Shown: one piece after another, positions 33,085 through 40,426 of the stretch | How the letters are laid out: every line of letters starts with the position of its first letter | Numbering within the stretch: the stretch's first letter is position 1 | Source: Deltaproteobacteria bacterium | GTDB lineage: Bacteria; Myxococcota_A; Polyangia; Haliangiales; Haliangiaceae | Reading direction: 5' to 3' | Assembly: GCA_013812655.1 (NCBI GenBank) | Contig: JACCTC010000190.1 | Span: 1-46,782 of the forward strand | DNA: 46,782 nt | The notes under the pieces: model-generated | Told to the model about the DNA's origin: nothing | Seen by the model: the letters and a program-made list of their open reading frames with translations, nothing else | Databases searched by the model: none | Position numbers and translations under genes: made by a program

Positions 33085-33864
33085 TCAGCAGGCCAGCGTG
33101 CGGACGAGCTTGCCCTTGCGGAAGACCCAGAGCGTGTCGGGGATCCCGGTGGTCCAGACCTCGTCGCGGGTGAGCGGCGTCGTCGCGATGACGGCGACCC
33201 GATCGTGCGGCGTGGTGACCGCGGCGAAGTCGACGCTGACGTCCTCGTCGGCGAGCGTGGCCTTCGCGAACGGCGCCTTGCGGATGATGTAGTGGAGCTT
33301 GGTCGCGCAGCGGGCGAACAGCTGGGTGCCGTCGCCGAGCAGCATGTTGAACGAGCCGAGCTTGCCGATCCGACCGGCGTACTTCGCGACCGCGTTGCTG
33401 TAGTCGACCTGCGAGCGCGGGCCCTGCGGGAAGTCGTGATGGAGCGCGGCCAGCAGGTAGCAGAAGGCGTGCTCGCTATCGGTGTCGCCGATCGGATTGA
33501 AGCGACCGAGCTTGAGCTTGCGGACGCCCTTCACCGTGCCGTTGTGTGCGTACACGAAGTGCCGCCCCCAGAGCTCGCGCACGAACGGATGCGTGTTGGC
33601 GAGCGAGACCTGGCCGCGCGTCTTGCGGCGGACGTGAGCGATCGCGAGGAGCGTCTTGATCGGGTGCTCGCGCACGAACTTCGCGAGTGGGGAATCGGCG
33701 GCGGGCTGCGGATCGAGAAAGACTCGCGCGACGCGTCCTTCGTAGAGAGCGAGGCCCCAGCCGTCCGAGTGCGGACCGTGCTTGCCCCCGCGTCCCGCCA
33801 GTCCCGCGAACGAGAACACGATGTCGGTCAGGACGTTGCACTCCATCCCGAGCAGCTCACACAT
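33085..33864 (-). CDS. Class II glutamine amidotransferase (YafJ-like)
   Basis: 259 aa. The N-terminal MCELLGMECN places a nucleophile Cys at residue 2, exposed after Met removal as in Ntn-hydrolase glutaminases. HSDGWGLALYEG, AHVRRKTRGQVSLANTHPF, FVYAHNGTV and GDTDSEHAFCYLL are the conserved YafJ-type blocks. The family hydrolyses a gamma-glutamyl amide, but the synthase partner or true substrate is usually unknown, and none is adjacent. Complete length and no signal peptide, so cytoplasmic. No clear -10 just before the ATG. Confidence 0.88.
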   Translation of the reverse strand: MCELLGMECNVLTDIVFSFAGLAGRGGKHGPHSDGWGLALYEGRVARVFLDPQPAADSPLAKFVREHPIKTLLAIAHVRRKTRGQVSLANTHPFVRELWGRHFVYAHNGTVKGVRKLKLGRFNPIGDTDSEHAFCYLLAALHHDFPQGPRSQVDYSNAVAKYAGRIGKLGSFNMLLGDGTQLFARCATKLHYIIRKAPFAKATLADEDVSVDFAAVTTPHDRVAVIATTPLTRDEVWTTGIPDTLWVFRKGKLVRTLAC

Positions 33865-33950
33865 CGGGGTTCAGTCTCACATGCTCGCGGGACGCGAATG
33901 AGGTCGGGCGCCGATCATGTTTGCCGCCGAGGCATCGTTGACGCGGTGTG

Positions 33951-33992
33951 TGACCAGGTCAGCAGGCACCAACCAACTGCAGTGACCTGGCA
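33951..33992. promoter_or_regulatory. TGACC-type repeats upstream of the first sigma54 promoter
   Basis: The palindrome TGACC-A-GGTCA at 33951-33961 and a related TGACCTGGCA at 33983-33992 lie 61-102 bp before the -24 box. This is the distance usual for binding sites of sigma54 activators. A clear copy is not seen before the second gene. Confidence 0.35.
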
Positions 33993-34052
33993 GGCGGATC
34001 CGCCACCCTCGCGCAAGTTCGCGACCTGACGGGGTTCTCACGAGCCACCTGG

Positions 34053-34068
34053 TGGCACATGCGCTGCA
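34053..34068 (+). promoter_or_regulatory. Sigma54 (-24/-12) promoter, copy 1
   Basis: TGGCACA-N4-CTGCA matches 10 of 12 positions of TGGCACG-N4-TTGCW, with GG and GC at exact spacing. The predicted start near 34079 leaves a leader of about 30 nt with GGGAGA before the ATG. CGCAAGTT lies 41 bp upstream at 34012. Confidence 0.72.
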
Positions 34069-34108
34069 CGAGGACCCGACAACATCAATCCTCGCCGGGA
34101 GATACGCC

Positions 34109-35176
34109 ATGACGACCTCGATCACCAAGAACCTGTCCCTGTCCCTCGCCCTGGCCCTCGCGGCCGTCGCCACCGGCTGCGCCGCGGACTCGCCGGAGCA
34201 GGACGATGACGGTGGTGGCGGTGGTGGCGGTGGCGGCGATGACGCTCCGCAGCCGCTCGATGCGAGCGGCCGCTTCCAGCTCCGCTCGAACTTCGACCTC
34301 GCGACGAACGCACCCGGCAAGGCCGGCGATGTCGTCCGCGCGATCATCGACGCGACGGACAGCCCCGACGACCCGACCGGCTGGATCATCGATCAGATGA
34401 TCGCGAAGATGCCGAGCGGCACCTTCAAGACCGTGCTCACGAACTCCAAGCCGTTCATCGCGGGCTACCTCAACGACCGCCTGCTCGACCTCGCCCCTGA
34501 CTTCGTGTCGACGATGGTCCAGGTCGGCAACGACTTCGGTCAGATCTCGAAGAACTTCGGCCTCAACGAGACGCTCGAGGTGTCGAAGGCCGGCGCGGAC
34601 TACACGTCGATGCACACCGTGCTCGGCGCGCACTTCAAGATCGACAACGTCGAGAGCGACCACCTGTTCGCGGACTTCAACGTCGAGAACGTCGTCGCCC
34701 CGAACGTCGGTGTGACGCTCGACCAGGCCGGCAAGCTCGGCATCGCCGACCACAAGGTCGCGGTCTCCTACGGCAAGATCCTCCGCATCGGCCTCGACGG
34801 CGCGATCATCCCGATGATCGACCCGACGGCCGCGAACCTCGGCCAGCTGCTGCAGCACAAGGTCGACTGCGCGAAGGTCGGCACCGCGATCTCGAACGCG
34901 ATCGCCAGCGTGATCGGCTACGGCGGCCCGGCCAGCACCTACCAGACCGCCTGCAACCAGGGTCTGCTCGCCGGCGCGAACTTCATCTACGGCAAGATCA
35001 CCGCGATCGACAGCACCGCCCTCGAGTTCGGCATCACCGGCACCGCGAAGGGCATCGACAAGAACAACGACCGCCAGATCGACTCGATCCTGACCGGCGC
35101 GTGGAGCGGCAACCTCAGCTACGGCCCGACCCCGGCGCCGCTGGCAGGCGCGACGTTCTACGGCGAGCGCATGTAA
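34109..35176 (+). CDS. Sigma54-driven lipoprotein with Ca-binding-like loop (paralogue A)
   Basis: 355 aa. The signal peptide ends at ATGC (lipobox). A Gly/Asp-rich spacer with a run of nine Gly follows. The remainder is closely related along its whole length to the product of 35535, with shared blocks GRFQLRSNFDLATN, PFIAGYLNDRLL, FADFNVEN, AIIPMIDPTAANLG and a C-terminal GERM/GSRM ending. Near the C-terminus DKNNDRQID has Asp/Asn spacing like an EF-hand or dockerin loop. Two Cys pairs in the mature part may be disulfides. Unknown family; probably outer surface or periplasm. The start has a good Shine-Dalgarno. The gene is flanked by its own sigma54 promoter and a strong terminator. Confidence 0.8.
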   Translation: MTTSITKNLSLSLALALAAVATGCAADSPEQDDDGGGGGGGGGDDAPQPLDASGRFQLRSNFDLATNAPGKAGDVVRAIIDATDSPDDPTGWIIDQMIAKMPSGTFKTVLTNSKPFIAGYLNDRLLDLAPDFVSTMVQVGNDFGQISKNFGLNETLEVSKAGADYTSMHTVLGAHFKIDNVESDHLFADFNVENVVAPNVGVTLDQAGKLGIADHKVAVSYGKILRIGLDGAIIPMIDPTAANLGQLLQHKVDCAKVGTAISNAIASVIGYGGPASTYQTACNQGLLAGANFIYGKITAIDSTALEFGITGTAKGIDKNNDRQIDSILTGAWSGNLSYGPTPAPLAGATFYGERM

Positions 35177-35242
35177 CAAACGTCTTGGTTCGACAAGTGG
35201 GTCTCTCCGAGTGGCGGAGATCTCCGAGTCGAGGATGGCTGG

Positions 35243-35279
35243 CCGGCCGAGGTAATTCCGCCTCGGCCGGTTTTATTTT
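35243..35279 (+). terminator. Strong intrinsic terminator after paralogue A
   Basis: A perfect 10-bp stem CCGGCCGAGG / CCTCGGCCGG with an 8-nt loop is followed at once by TTTTATTTT. It separates the two paralogues into independent transcripts. Confidence 0.93.
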
Positions 35280-35484
35280 CGGCGCCGTTTCATCCGGCGC
35301 CGTCTGTTGTTTCGGCACCGGATTCCTCGGCGCCGCTTTGGTTCGACGCACGGAGCTCGCGCGCGCGATCTGCCGCACCGCGTGGGAACGCCGAGCCCGA
35401 CCACCGGAGTTGCCGGCTTGTCGACGCCGGACATGCGGCCGTCGCAAGTTGCTGATCATCGTGCGCACCACTGCACGGATCAGG

Positions 35485-35500
35485 TGGCACATGCGCTGCA
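35485..35500 (+). promoter_or_regulatory. Sigma54 (-24/-12) promoter, copy 2
   Basis: Same 16-nt core TGGCACATGCGCTGCA as copy 1. Identity extends to 19 nt (35483-35501), and flanking bases differ. The predicted start near 35511 leaves about 24 nt before the ATG. CGCAAGTT lies 42 bp upstream. Confidence 0.72.
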
Positions 35501-35534
35501 CAAACGATTCTCACCAAGCCCACCCGACGGAGCA

Positions 35535-36578
35535 ATGAAGATGATCACCACGCGCAACCTCTCGATGACCCTCCTGTTCACCCTCGGTGCAGCGGCCGCA
35601 ACTGGTTGCGCTGCGGAGGTGGTCGGCTCCAACGATCCCGACGATCCGACCAACCCCGACAACCCGGACCAGCCCGTCCCGACGACGCCCGAAGGGCGCT
35701 TCGCGATGCAGAGCGAGTTCGATCTCGCGACGAACATGCCCGGCACGCCCGGCCAGGTCGTCAACTACTTCATCAACGCGACCGACGATCCCGATGACCC
35801 GACCAAGTTCCTCGTCGAGGAGCTGATCAAGGCGATGCCGGATGGCGCGGTCAAGACGAAGGCGCAGCAGTACGCGCCGTTCATCACCGGCTACCTCAAC
35901 GATCGCCTGCTGCAGGTCGCGCCGAACTTCCTCACGAAGCTACGCGCCGTCGGCAACTCGTTCGGCCAGGTCGCGAAGAACTTCGGCACGCTCGAGACCC
36001 TTGAGATCAACGCGGCGGGCGGCGCGACCAAGGTCGTCAACGGTGTCCACTTCACCGTCGACAACGTCCCGCTCGACTTCCTGTTCGCGGACTACGCGAT
36101 GCAGAACATCCAGGTCGATGGCCTGCAGGTCAGCCTCGAGCAGACCGGCAAGCTGACGATCAGCGAGCACAAGGTCGGCCTCAAGTACGGCGCGATGATG
36201 AAGCTCGCCCTCGACAAGGCGATCATCCCGATGATCGACCCGAGCGCCTCGAACCTCGGCGACATCATGAAGAGCGTCGTCAACTGCCAGGCCGTCGGCC
36301 AGTACGTGTACGAGGCGATCGACATCGGTTCGCCGAGCACCTTCCAGTCGGCGTGCACCGCCGGCCTGAACGCCGCCTCGGCCGCGCTCTACAACAAGAT
36401 GTCGATGATCGACGGCGTCGCGCTCGAGCTCGGCCTCGCCGGTACCGCGCGCGGCATCGACCGCAACCGCGACGGCAAGATGGACGACATCCAGACCGGC
36501 CTGTGGACCGGTGGCCTTGGCTACGCCGGCACCCCCGCCCCGCTCGGCGAGGCGCCGTTCTTCGGCTCGCGCATGTAG
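35535..36578 (+). CDS. Sigma54-driven lipoprotein with Ca-binding-like loop (paralogue B)
   Basis: 347 aa. The signal peptide ends in ATGC and is followed by an Asp/Pro-rich spacer in place of the poly-Gly of paralogue A. The mature domain is colinear with A: GRFAMQSEFDLATNMPG, PFITGYLNDRLL, FADYAMQNIQ, AIIPMIDPSASNLG and two Cys around the same places. Near the C-terminus DRNRDGKMDD is a better match to a DxDxDG calcium loop than its counterpart in A. GGAG lies near the ATG. The variable spacer with conserved head suggests a duplicated gene whose products present the same domain at different distances from the membrane. Function unknown. Confidence 0.8.
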   Translation: MKMITTRNLSMTLLFTLGAAAATGCAAEVVGSNDPDDPTNPDNPDQPVPTTPEGRFAMQSEFDLATNMPGTPGQVVNYFINATDDPDDPTKFLVEELIKAMPDGAVKTKAQQYAPFITGYLNDRLLQVAPNFLTKLRAVGNSFGQVAKNFGTLETLEINAAGGATKVVNGVHFTVDNVPLDFLFADYAMQNIQVDGLQVSLEQTGKLTISEHKVGLKYGAMMKLALDKAIIPMIDPSASNLGDIMKSVVNCQAVGQYVYEAIDIGSPSTFQSACTAGLNAASAALYNKMSMIDGVALELGLAGTARGIDRNRDGKMDDIQTGLWTGGLGYAGTPAPLGEAPFFGSRM

Positions 36579-36606
36579 AGCAGCCGTCCCACGACGACCA
36601 ACGGCC

Positions 36607-36634
36607 ACGGCCACTCCATCGGGGTGGCCGTTTC
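36607..36634. terminator. Terminator hairpin between convergent genes
   Basis: ACGGCCAC / GTGGCCGT, an 8-bp stem with a 9-nt loop, is followed by TTC. It lies between paralogue B and yihY, whose stops face each other. Confidence 0.7.
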
Positions 36635-36638
36635 TGCG

Positions 36639-37523
36639 TCAGTACATCGAGCGTTCGGGAGCCGGCGCGCCGGCGTGGCGCTCGAGCTCGGCATTGACGA
36701 AGCCGCCGAGCACGATCGCGATCACCGAGAGGTAGAACCACAGGAGGATGATCACGGCCGAGCCGAAGGCGCCGTACCAGAGGTCGTAGGTCGCGACGTT
36801 GTTGACCCACTGCGACAGCGCGATCGAGAGCACGACGAGCAGCACCGTCGAGATCACCGCGCCGGGCCACAAGTGGCGGTCGGAGCCGAGGTCGCGCGGC
36901 GATGGGCCGAACCGGTACAGCGCGACGAGCGACAGGAACATCACCGACATCAGCGGGGGCCAGCGCAACCACTGGACGACCGCGTAGCCGTCGAGGCGGA
37001 GCAGCGCGAAGATCGCGGGCAGCGCGACGACGACGCCGAACATCAGCATCAGCCCGACGAGCGTCCCGCCGGCCATCGCGATCGTGACCGCGAGCTTGAC
37101 GATCGGGCGGCGGCGCTCGCGGACGCGGTAGGCGCGGTTAAGGGTGTCGATCAGCGCGCGCGCGGCGCCACGGGCGGAGATCACCGCGATCAGCACGCTC
37201 GCCGCGAGCGCGAGCCCGAGCTCGCGAGACGAGCTCTTGGCCTGGCGCTCGAGCTGCTCGGCGATGAACGCCACGACCTGGCCCGGCAGCACGCTGGAGA
37301 GCCCACCGACGTGCGAGTTGATCTCCCCGGGATCCGCGACGACGCCGTAGATCGCGACCGCGGCCGCGAGCGTCGGCACGACGGCGAAGATCGCGAACAG
37401 CGCGGTGCCGCCGGCGAGGATCGGCATCTCGCCGAGCAGCGCATCGCGCGCGGCCCGCAGCCAGTGCGCGACCACGCGGTCACTCGTGTTGAGCCACGCT
37501 TGCGCGCGGATCAGGAACCTCAC
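36639..37523 (-). CDS. YihY/BrkB-family membrane protein
   Basis: 294 aa with about six membrane helices. EMPILAGGTALFAIFAVVPTLAAAVAIYG near the N-terminus and AFGSAVIILLWFYLSVIAIVLGG followed by N-A-E-L-E-R near the end are the family signatures. Once annotated as ribonuclease BN, the family is now taken as transport-type membrane proteins of unknown substrate. The GTG start is preceded by TAGGAT at 6 nt and no Shine-Dalgarno. It is divergent from the TatD gene with only 39 bp between the start codons. Confidence 0.88.
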   Translation of the reverse strand: MRFLIRAQAWLNTSDRVVAHWLRAARDALLGEMPILAGGTALFAIFAVVPTLAAAVAIYGVVADPGEINSHVGGLSSVLPGQVVAFIAEQLERQAKSSSRELGLALAASVLIAVISARGAARALIDTLNRAYRVRERRRPIVKLAVTIAMAGGTLVGLMLMFGVVVALPAIFALLRLDGYAVVQWLRWPPLMSVMFLSLVALYRFGPSPRDLGSDRHLWPGAVISTVLLVVLSIALSQWVNNVATYDLWYGAFGSAVIILLWFYLSVIAIVLGGFVNAELERHAGAPAPERSMY

Positions 37524-37529
37524 GCCCCG

Positions 37530-37535
37530 ATCCTA
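37530..37535 (-). promoter_or_regulatory. -10 hexamer TAGGAT, leaderless yihY
   Basis: TAGGAT ends 6 nt before the yihY-like GTG. It faces away from the TACGAT of the divergent gene, 15 bp apart. Confidence 0.5.
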
Positions 37536-37550
37536 CGCCATTGCGGGAGC

Positions 37551-37556
37551 TACGAT
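37551..37556 (+). promoter_or_regulatory. -10 hexamer TACGAT, leaderless TatD gene
   Basis: TACGAT ends 6 nt before the GTG of the TatD-family gene. Its -35 position would fall on the divergent -10. Confidence 0.5.
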
Positions 37557-37562
37557 CGCCTC

Positions 37563-38336
37563 GTGATCGACAGCCATTGCCACCTCGACGTCGATGCGTT
37601 CGACGGCGATCGCGAGGCGATGATCGCGCGGGCCAAGGCGGCCGGCGTGCACGGCATGCTGGTCCCGGCGATCCGCCCGCGCACGTGGGACGCGCTGCTC
37701 GCGCTCGCGGCGCGCCATGCCGGCGCCGGCGTGCGCTGCGCGATCGGCATCCACCCGCAGATCGTGCCCGACCTCGAGGCGGACGAGCTCGCCGGTGATG
37801 TCGTGCAGCGGATCGTCACGGCGGCGGCCGCGGCGATCGCGATCGGCGAGTGTGGGCTCGACGGGGGCACCGGCGCCCACGAGCTGCAGGAGCTGATCCT
37901 GCGAGCTCACGTGCGCGCCGCGCGCGAGACCGGCAAGCCGCTCGTGATCCACGTGCTGCGCGCCCACGATGCGGCGCCGCGGATCCTGCGCGAGGAGCGC
38001 ATCCACGAGGTCGGCGGGGTGCTGCACAGCTACTCGGGCGGTGCCGAGCTCGTCCCGATCTATCGCGACCTCGGGCTCGCGTTCTCGTTCGCGGGACCGA
38101 TCACGTATCCCAACGCGCGGCGTCCGGTCGAGGCGGCACGGGTGATCCCGCGCGAGCTGCTGCTCGCCGAGACCGATGCGCCGGACCAGGCGCCGGCGGC
38201 GCATCGCGGCGGTCGCTCGGAGCCGGCCTACCTGGCGGCCGTGATCGCGGGCCTCGCGGCGGCGAGGGACGAGGATCCGACCGAGGTTGCCGAGCTCACC
38301 GCGGCCAACGCCCGCAGGCTGTTCGCGAGCTGGTAG
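37563..38336 (+). CDS. TatD-family metal-dependent hydrolase
   Basis: 257 aa, complete. Metal ligands in order: HxH in IDSHCHLD (His5, His7), Glu in AIGECGLD, His in VIHVLRAHDAA, His in HSYSGG and Asp in AETDAPDQ. The family are TIM-barrel nucleases or phosphoesterases acting in DNA or RNA repair and quality control; the exact substrate is not predictable. GHP motif IGIHPQ is also present. The start is the GTG after TACGAT; a much longer frame upstream only shadows yihY. The gene ends 80 bp before tcdA. Confidence 0.9.
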   Translation: MIDSHCHLDVDAFDGDREAMIARAKAAGVHGMLVPAIRPRTWDALLALAARHAGAGVRCAIGIHPQIVPDLEADELAGDVVQRIVTAAAAAIAIGECGLDGGTGAHELQELILRAHVRAARETGKPLVIHVLRAHDAAPRILREERIHEVGGVLHSYSGGAELVPIYRDLGLAFSFAGPITYPNARRPVEAARVIPRELLLAETDAPDQAPAAHRGGRSEPAYLAAVIAGLAAARDEDPTEVAELTAANARRLFASW

Positions 38337-38382
38337 CCCTGGATTCTCCGAGGTCACCCCCGGCGACACCGCACTTTCACGG

Positions 38383-38410
38383 TTGACAGAAACCGCGGTT
38401 GCCCAATGAT
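38383..38410 (+). promoter_or_regulatory. Sigma70 promoter TTGACA-16-AATGAT, leaderless tcdA
   Basis: TTGACA at 38383-38388 is a perfect -35 box. AATGAT at 38405-38410 is 6 nt before the ATG. The clearest promoter of the window. Confidence 0.65.
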
Positions 38411-38416
38411 CGGGCG

Positions 38417-39286
38417 ATGCCGCATCGCCGTTTCGACCGGGCTGCTCGTTTGCTCGGAGATGCCGGCGTCCAGCGGCTCGCGAGCTCGACCGTCACGGTG
38501 TTCGGGATCGGCGGCGTCGGCTCGTTCGCGGCCGAGGCGCTCGTGCGCAGCGGCGTCGGTCGGGTGATCCTGGTCGACTACGATCGGATCTGCGTCACCA
38601 ACGTGAACCGCCAGCTTCACGCGATGAAGGGCACGCTCGGCAAGTCCAAGGTCGCGGTGATGGCCGAGCGGTTGCGGCTGATCAACCCGGACGCGACGAT
38701 CGAGGCGCGCCACGAGTTCTACAGCGCCGAGACCTCCGCGCGGCTGCTCGTGCCCGAGCCCGACGTCGTGATCGACGCGATCGACAACGTCGCCGCGAAG
38801 ATGCACCTGATCGCGACCTGCGTGCGCGAGCGGCTCCGCCTCGTGTCGGCGATGGGCGCGGCCGCGCGCCTCGATCCCACGGCGGTGCGCGTCGCCGACC
38901 TCTCCGAGACCCGCGTCGATCCGTTCGCGCGCGAGCTCCGGCGCAACCTGCGCCGCAAGCACGACATGGATTGCACCAAGCCGGTCGGCGTGTGGGCCGT
39001 GTACTCCGAGGAGCTGCCGACCCCGCCGCACGCCCTCGCGTACGATGACGGCGCGTTCGAGTGCGTGTGCCCCGGCGGCACGAACGGCATGAACGACTGC
39101 GATCACAAGAATCGCGTCGAGGGCTCGGTCGCGTTCGTCCCGTCGGTGTTCGGCCTGACCGCGGCCTCGGTCGCGATCAAGCTGATGCTCGGCATGCCGC
39201 TGCCGCTGCCGCGCACGCCCGGTGTCGATGCCCCGCGGCCGCGCCGCTCGAGCCGCCAGCTGCCGACGCCGGCGAGGTCGAGTTAA
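38417..39286 (+). CDS. tcdA: tRNA threonylcarbamoyladenosine dehydratase
   Basis: 289 aa, E1/ThiF-like ATP-binding fold. RFDRAARLLGDAGVQRL is followed by the nucleotide loop GIGGVGSFAAEALVRSG (residues 30-46). ILVDYDRICVTNVNRQLHA and DVVIDAIDNVAAK are typical of TcdA/CsdL, which cyclises t6A37 of tRNA using ATP. DPFARELRRNLRR and the late SVAFVPSVFGLTAAS block fit this subfamily rather than MoeB or ThiF. Conserved late Cys (FECVCPGG) are present. ATG 38417 follows a perfect -35. A TTG at 38399 is less likely. The tail beyond about residue 268 is low complexity. Confidence 0.9.
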   Translation: MPHRRFDRAARLLGDAGVQRLASSTVTVFGIGGVGSFAAEALVRSGVGRVILVDYDRICVTNVNRQLHAMKGTLGKSKVAVMAERLRLINPDATIEARHEFYSAETSARLLVPEPDVVIDAIDNVAAKMHLIATCVRERLRLVSAMGAAARLDPTAVRVADLSETRVDPFARELRRNLRRKHDMDCTKPVGVWAVYSEELPTPPHALAYDDGAFECVCPGGTNGMNDCDHKNRVEGSVAFVPSVFGLTAASVAIKLMLGMPLPLPRTPGVDAPRPRRSSRQLPTPARSS

Positions 39287-39288
39287 GT

Positions 39289-39294
39289 TAGGCT
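39289..39294 (+). promoter_or_regulatory. -10 hexamer TAGGCT, leaderless start
   Basis: TAGGCT is 6 nt before the ATG of the lipoprotein at 39301, three bases after the tcdA stop. Confidence 0.4.
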
Positions 39295-39300
39295 GTCGCC

Positions 39301-39654
39301 ATGCGGAGCTGTCTCCTGATCCTCGTCGTGGTGCTCGGCAGTGGTGCCTGCAAGAAGTCGCCGCCCCCGCCGACCCGCGCGAGCTGCGAGGTCCCGAGCA
39401 CGAAGACGTGCGAGGACTACGAGAGCCGGGCCAAGCTGTTCACCGAGAGCCGGCGCGGCGAGTGCAAGCAGGTCCAGGGCGTGTGGCGCGACACTCCGTG
39501 CCCCACTGCCGAGCTCGCCGCGAGCTGCACCGAGGTGACCAAGAAGTGGACGCGGATCCGGCGCTACTACAAGGGCGCGATCACCGAGGAGCCGCTCGCG
39601 CGGCTCGCCGTCCAGTGCGGAGCCTATGGCACGTGGACGGCCGGTACACCGTAA
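39301..39654 (+). CDS. Small Cys-rich lipoprotein
   Basis: 117 aa with lipobox GSGAC (Cys17), then KKSPPPP. Six further Cys (SCEVPSTKTCEDY, GECKQVQG, TPCP, SCTEV, QCGAY) are probably paired in disulfides. No similarity to the Cys-module family at 1000 and 10558 is evident. It overlaps the next gene by 22 bp and may be translated together with it. Function unknown. Confidence 0.7.
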   Translation: MRSCLLILVVVLGSGACKKSPPPPTRASCEVPSTKTCEDYESRAKLFTESRRGECKQVQGVWRDTPCPTAELAASCTEVTKKWTRIRRYYKGAITEEPLARLAVQCGAYGTWTAGTP

Positions 39655-40352
39655 CGATCGCCGGCAGGCTGCGCGCGGGGATCGCCGGTAGGTTGCGCGC
39701 GGGGATCGCCGGCGTGCTGCTCGCGGGTGTGCTTGGCTGCGGCCGCGAGCCGGCGCCCGCCGCGCCACCGCTCGCCGGGTATCTCGAAGGACTGGCCGGC
39801 GCGAGCCTCGAGACCCGCACGCGCGCCGTGCAGACGTGGAAGCTCGATCGCGCGAGCTGGGATGCGATCGTGATCGCGCCTTACCGGCCGCTGCACCCCG
39901 AATACGAGCGCCACTTCGACATGGCGGTGCCGATCCTCGTCGAGCGGCTCGCGACCCGCCAACCGATCGCGACCCGCGCGCACTTCGCCGGCGATCCACG
40001 CGGGACCCGGGGCCAGGCGATCACGCGGTGGGCGCTGCCGACGCTCGCGAAGGCCGAGGTCGCCGAGCTCGCCGGGCCGCCGCCGGTGCCACTCGACGCG
40101 GTGTTCGTCGCCGTCAGCAGCCAGGGTGCGCGATCGTGGCGCGCGCTCGTCGGGCTCGACGCGATCGTCCGCGACGAGATCGCGGGCCTCGCACCGGCGT
40201 GCGGACGCGTCCTCGATGCGATCGAGCCCGCCGGCGGCCGCTGCATCGAGGCCGCCTGGGCCGTCGCGGATGCGGCGCTGCAGAGCGATCTGCCGCGATT
40301 CGCGCAAGCCTGTCGACTCGCGGGCGGCCTGTGCGCGGCGCCCGGCCGGTGA
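39633..40352 (+). CDS. Putative lipoprotein with duplicated signal-peptide segment
   Basis: 239 aa from GTG 39633, overlapping the preceding gene by 22 bp. The N-terminus holds AGRLRAGI twice and then AGVLLAGVLGC, a lipobox. The DNA shows three 24-bp tandem units here, so the signal peptide was built by duplication, and the Arg residues give a long basic n-region. The mature part has no recognised domain. Late Cys (ACGRVL, RCIEAA, ACRLAGGLC) may pair. The frame is complete and has normal codon pattern. Translation could begin at a later codon. Confidence 0.6.
   Translation: MDGRYTVTIAGRLRAGIAGRLRAGIAGVLLAGVLGCGREPAPAAPPLAGYLEGLAGASLETRTRAVQTWKLDRASWDAIVIAPYRPLHPEYERHFDMAVPILVERLATRQPIATRAHFAGDPRGTRGQAITRWALPTLAKAEVAELAGPPPVPLDAVFVAVSSQGARSWRALVGLDAIVRDEIAGLAPACGRVLDAIEPAGGRCIEAAWAVADAALQSDLPRFAQACRLAGGLCAAPGR
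39656..39727 (+). repeat. Three 24-bp tandem units inside a signal-peptide region
   Basis: Units at 39656, 39680 and 39704 begin GATCGCCGG. The first two differ at two positions and the third is more diverged. Confidence 0.85.
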
Positions 40353-40403
40353 TCCGGCGGGTCAGATCATGCGGCGAACCCGCCTCGTGCCAGCGCGCGT
40401 CGC

Positions 40404-40412
40404 TGATATAGA
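40404..40412 (+). promoter_or_regulatory. Extended -10 TGATATAGA
   Basis: TG-N-TATAGA, 14 nt before the ATG of the 91-aa gene. No -35 is needed for an extended -10. The inverted repeat GGCGGGT / ACCCGCC around 40357-40385 may end the previous transcript. Confidence 0.4.
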
Positions 40413-40426
40413 CGGGTAACAAGCCA

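Larger units (their letters stand above)
35177..35534. other. 358-bp intergenic region between the paralogues
   Basis: It holds the terminator of the first paralogue, then several GGCGCC-containing palindromic stretches (35280-35335), then CGCAAGTT at 35443 and the second sigma54 promoter. No gene is seen. An open frame here in phase with paralogue B lacks coding character. Confidence 0.6.

Noticed and set aside
35280..35335. Clustered GGCGCC palindromes after the terminator as an attachment site or IS end
   Set aside because: No matching second copy, no transposase or integrase, and such palindromes are common at this GC.
35598..35609. GCAAC-TG-GTTGC as another starch operator
   Set aside because: The arms are in inverse order with a 2-bp gap, inside the signal-peptide codons of paralogue B.
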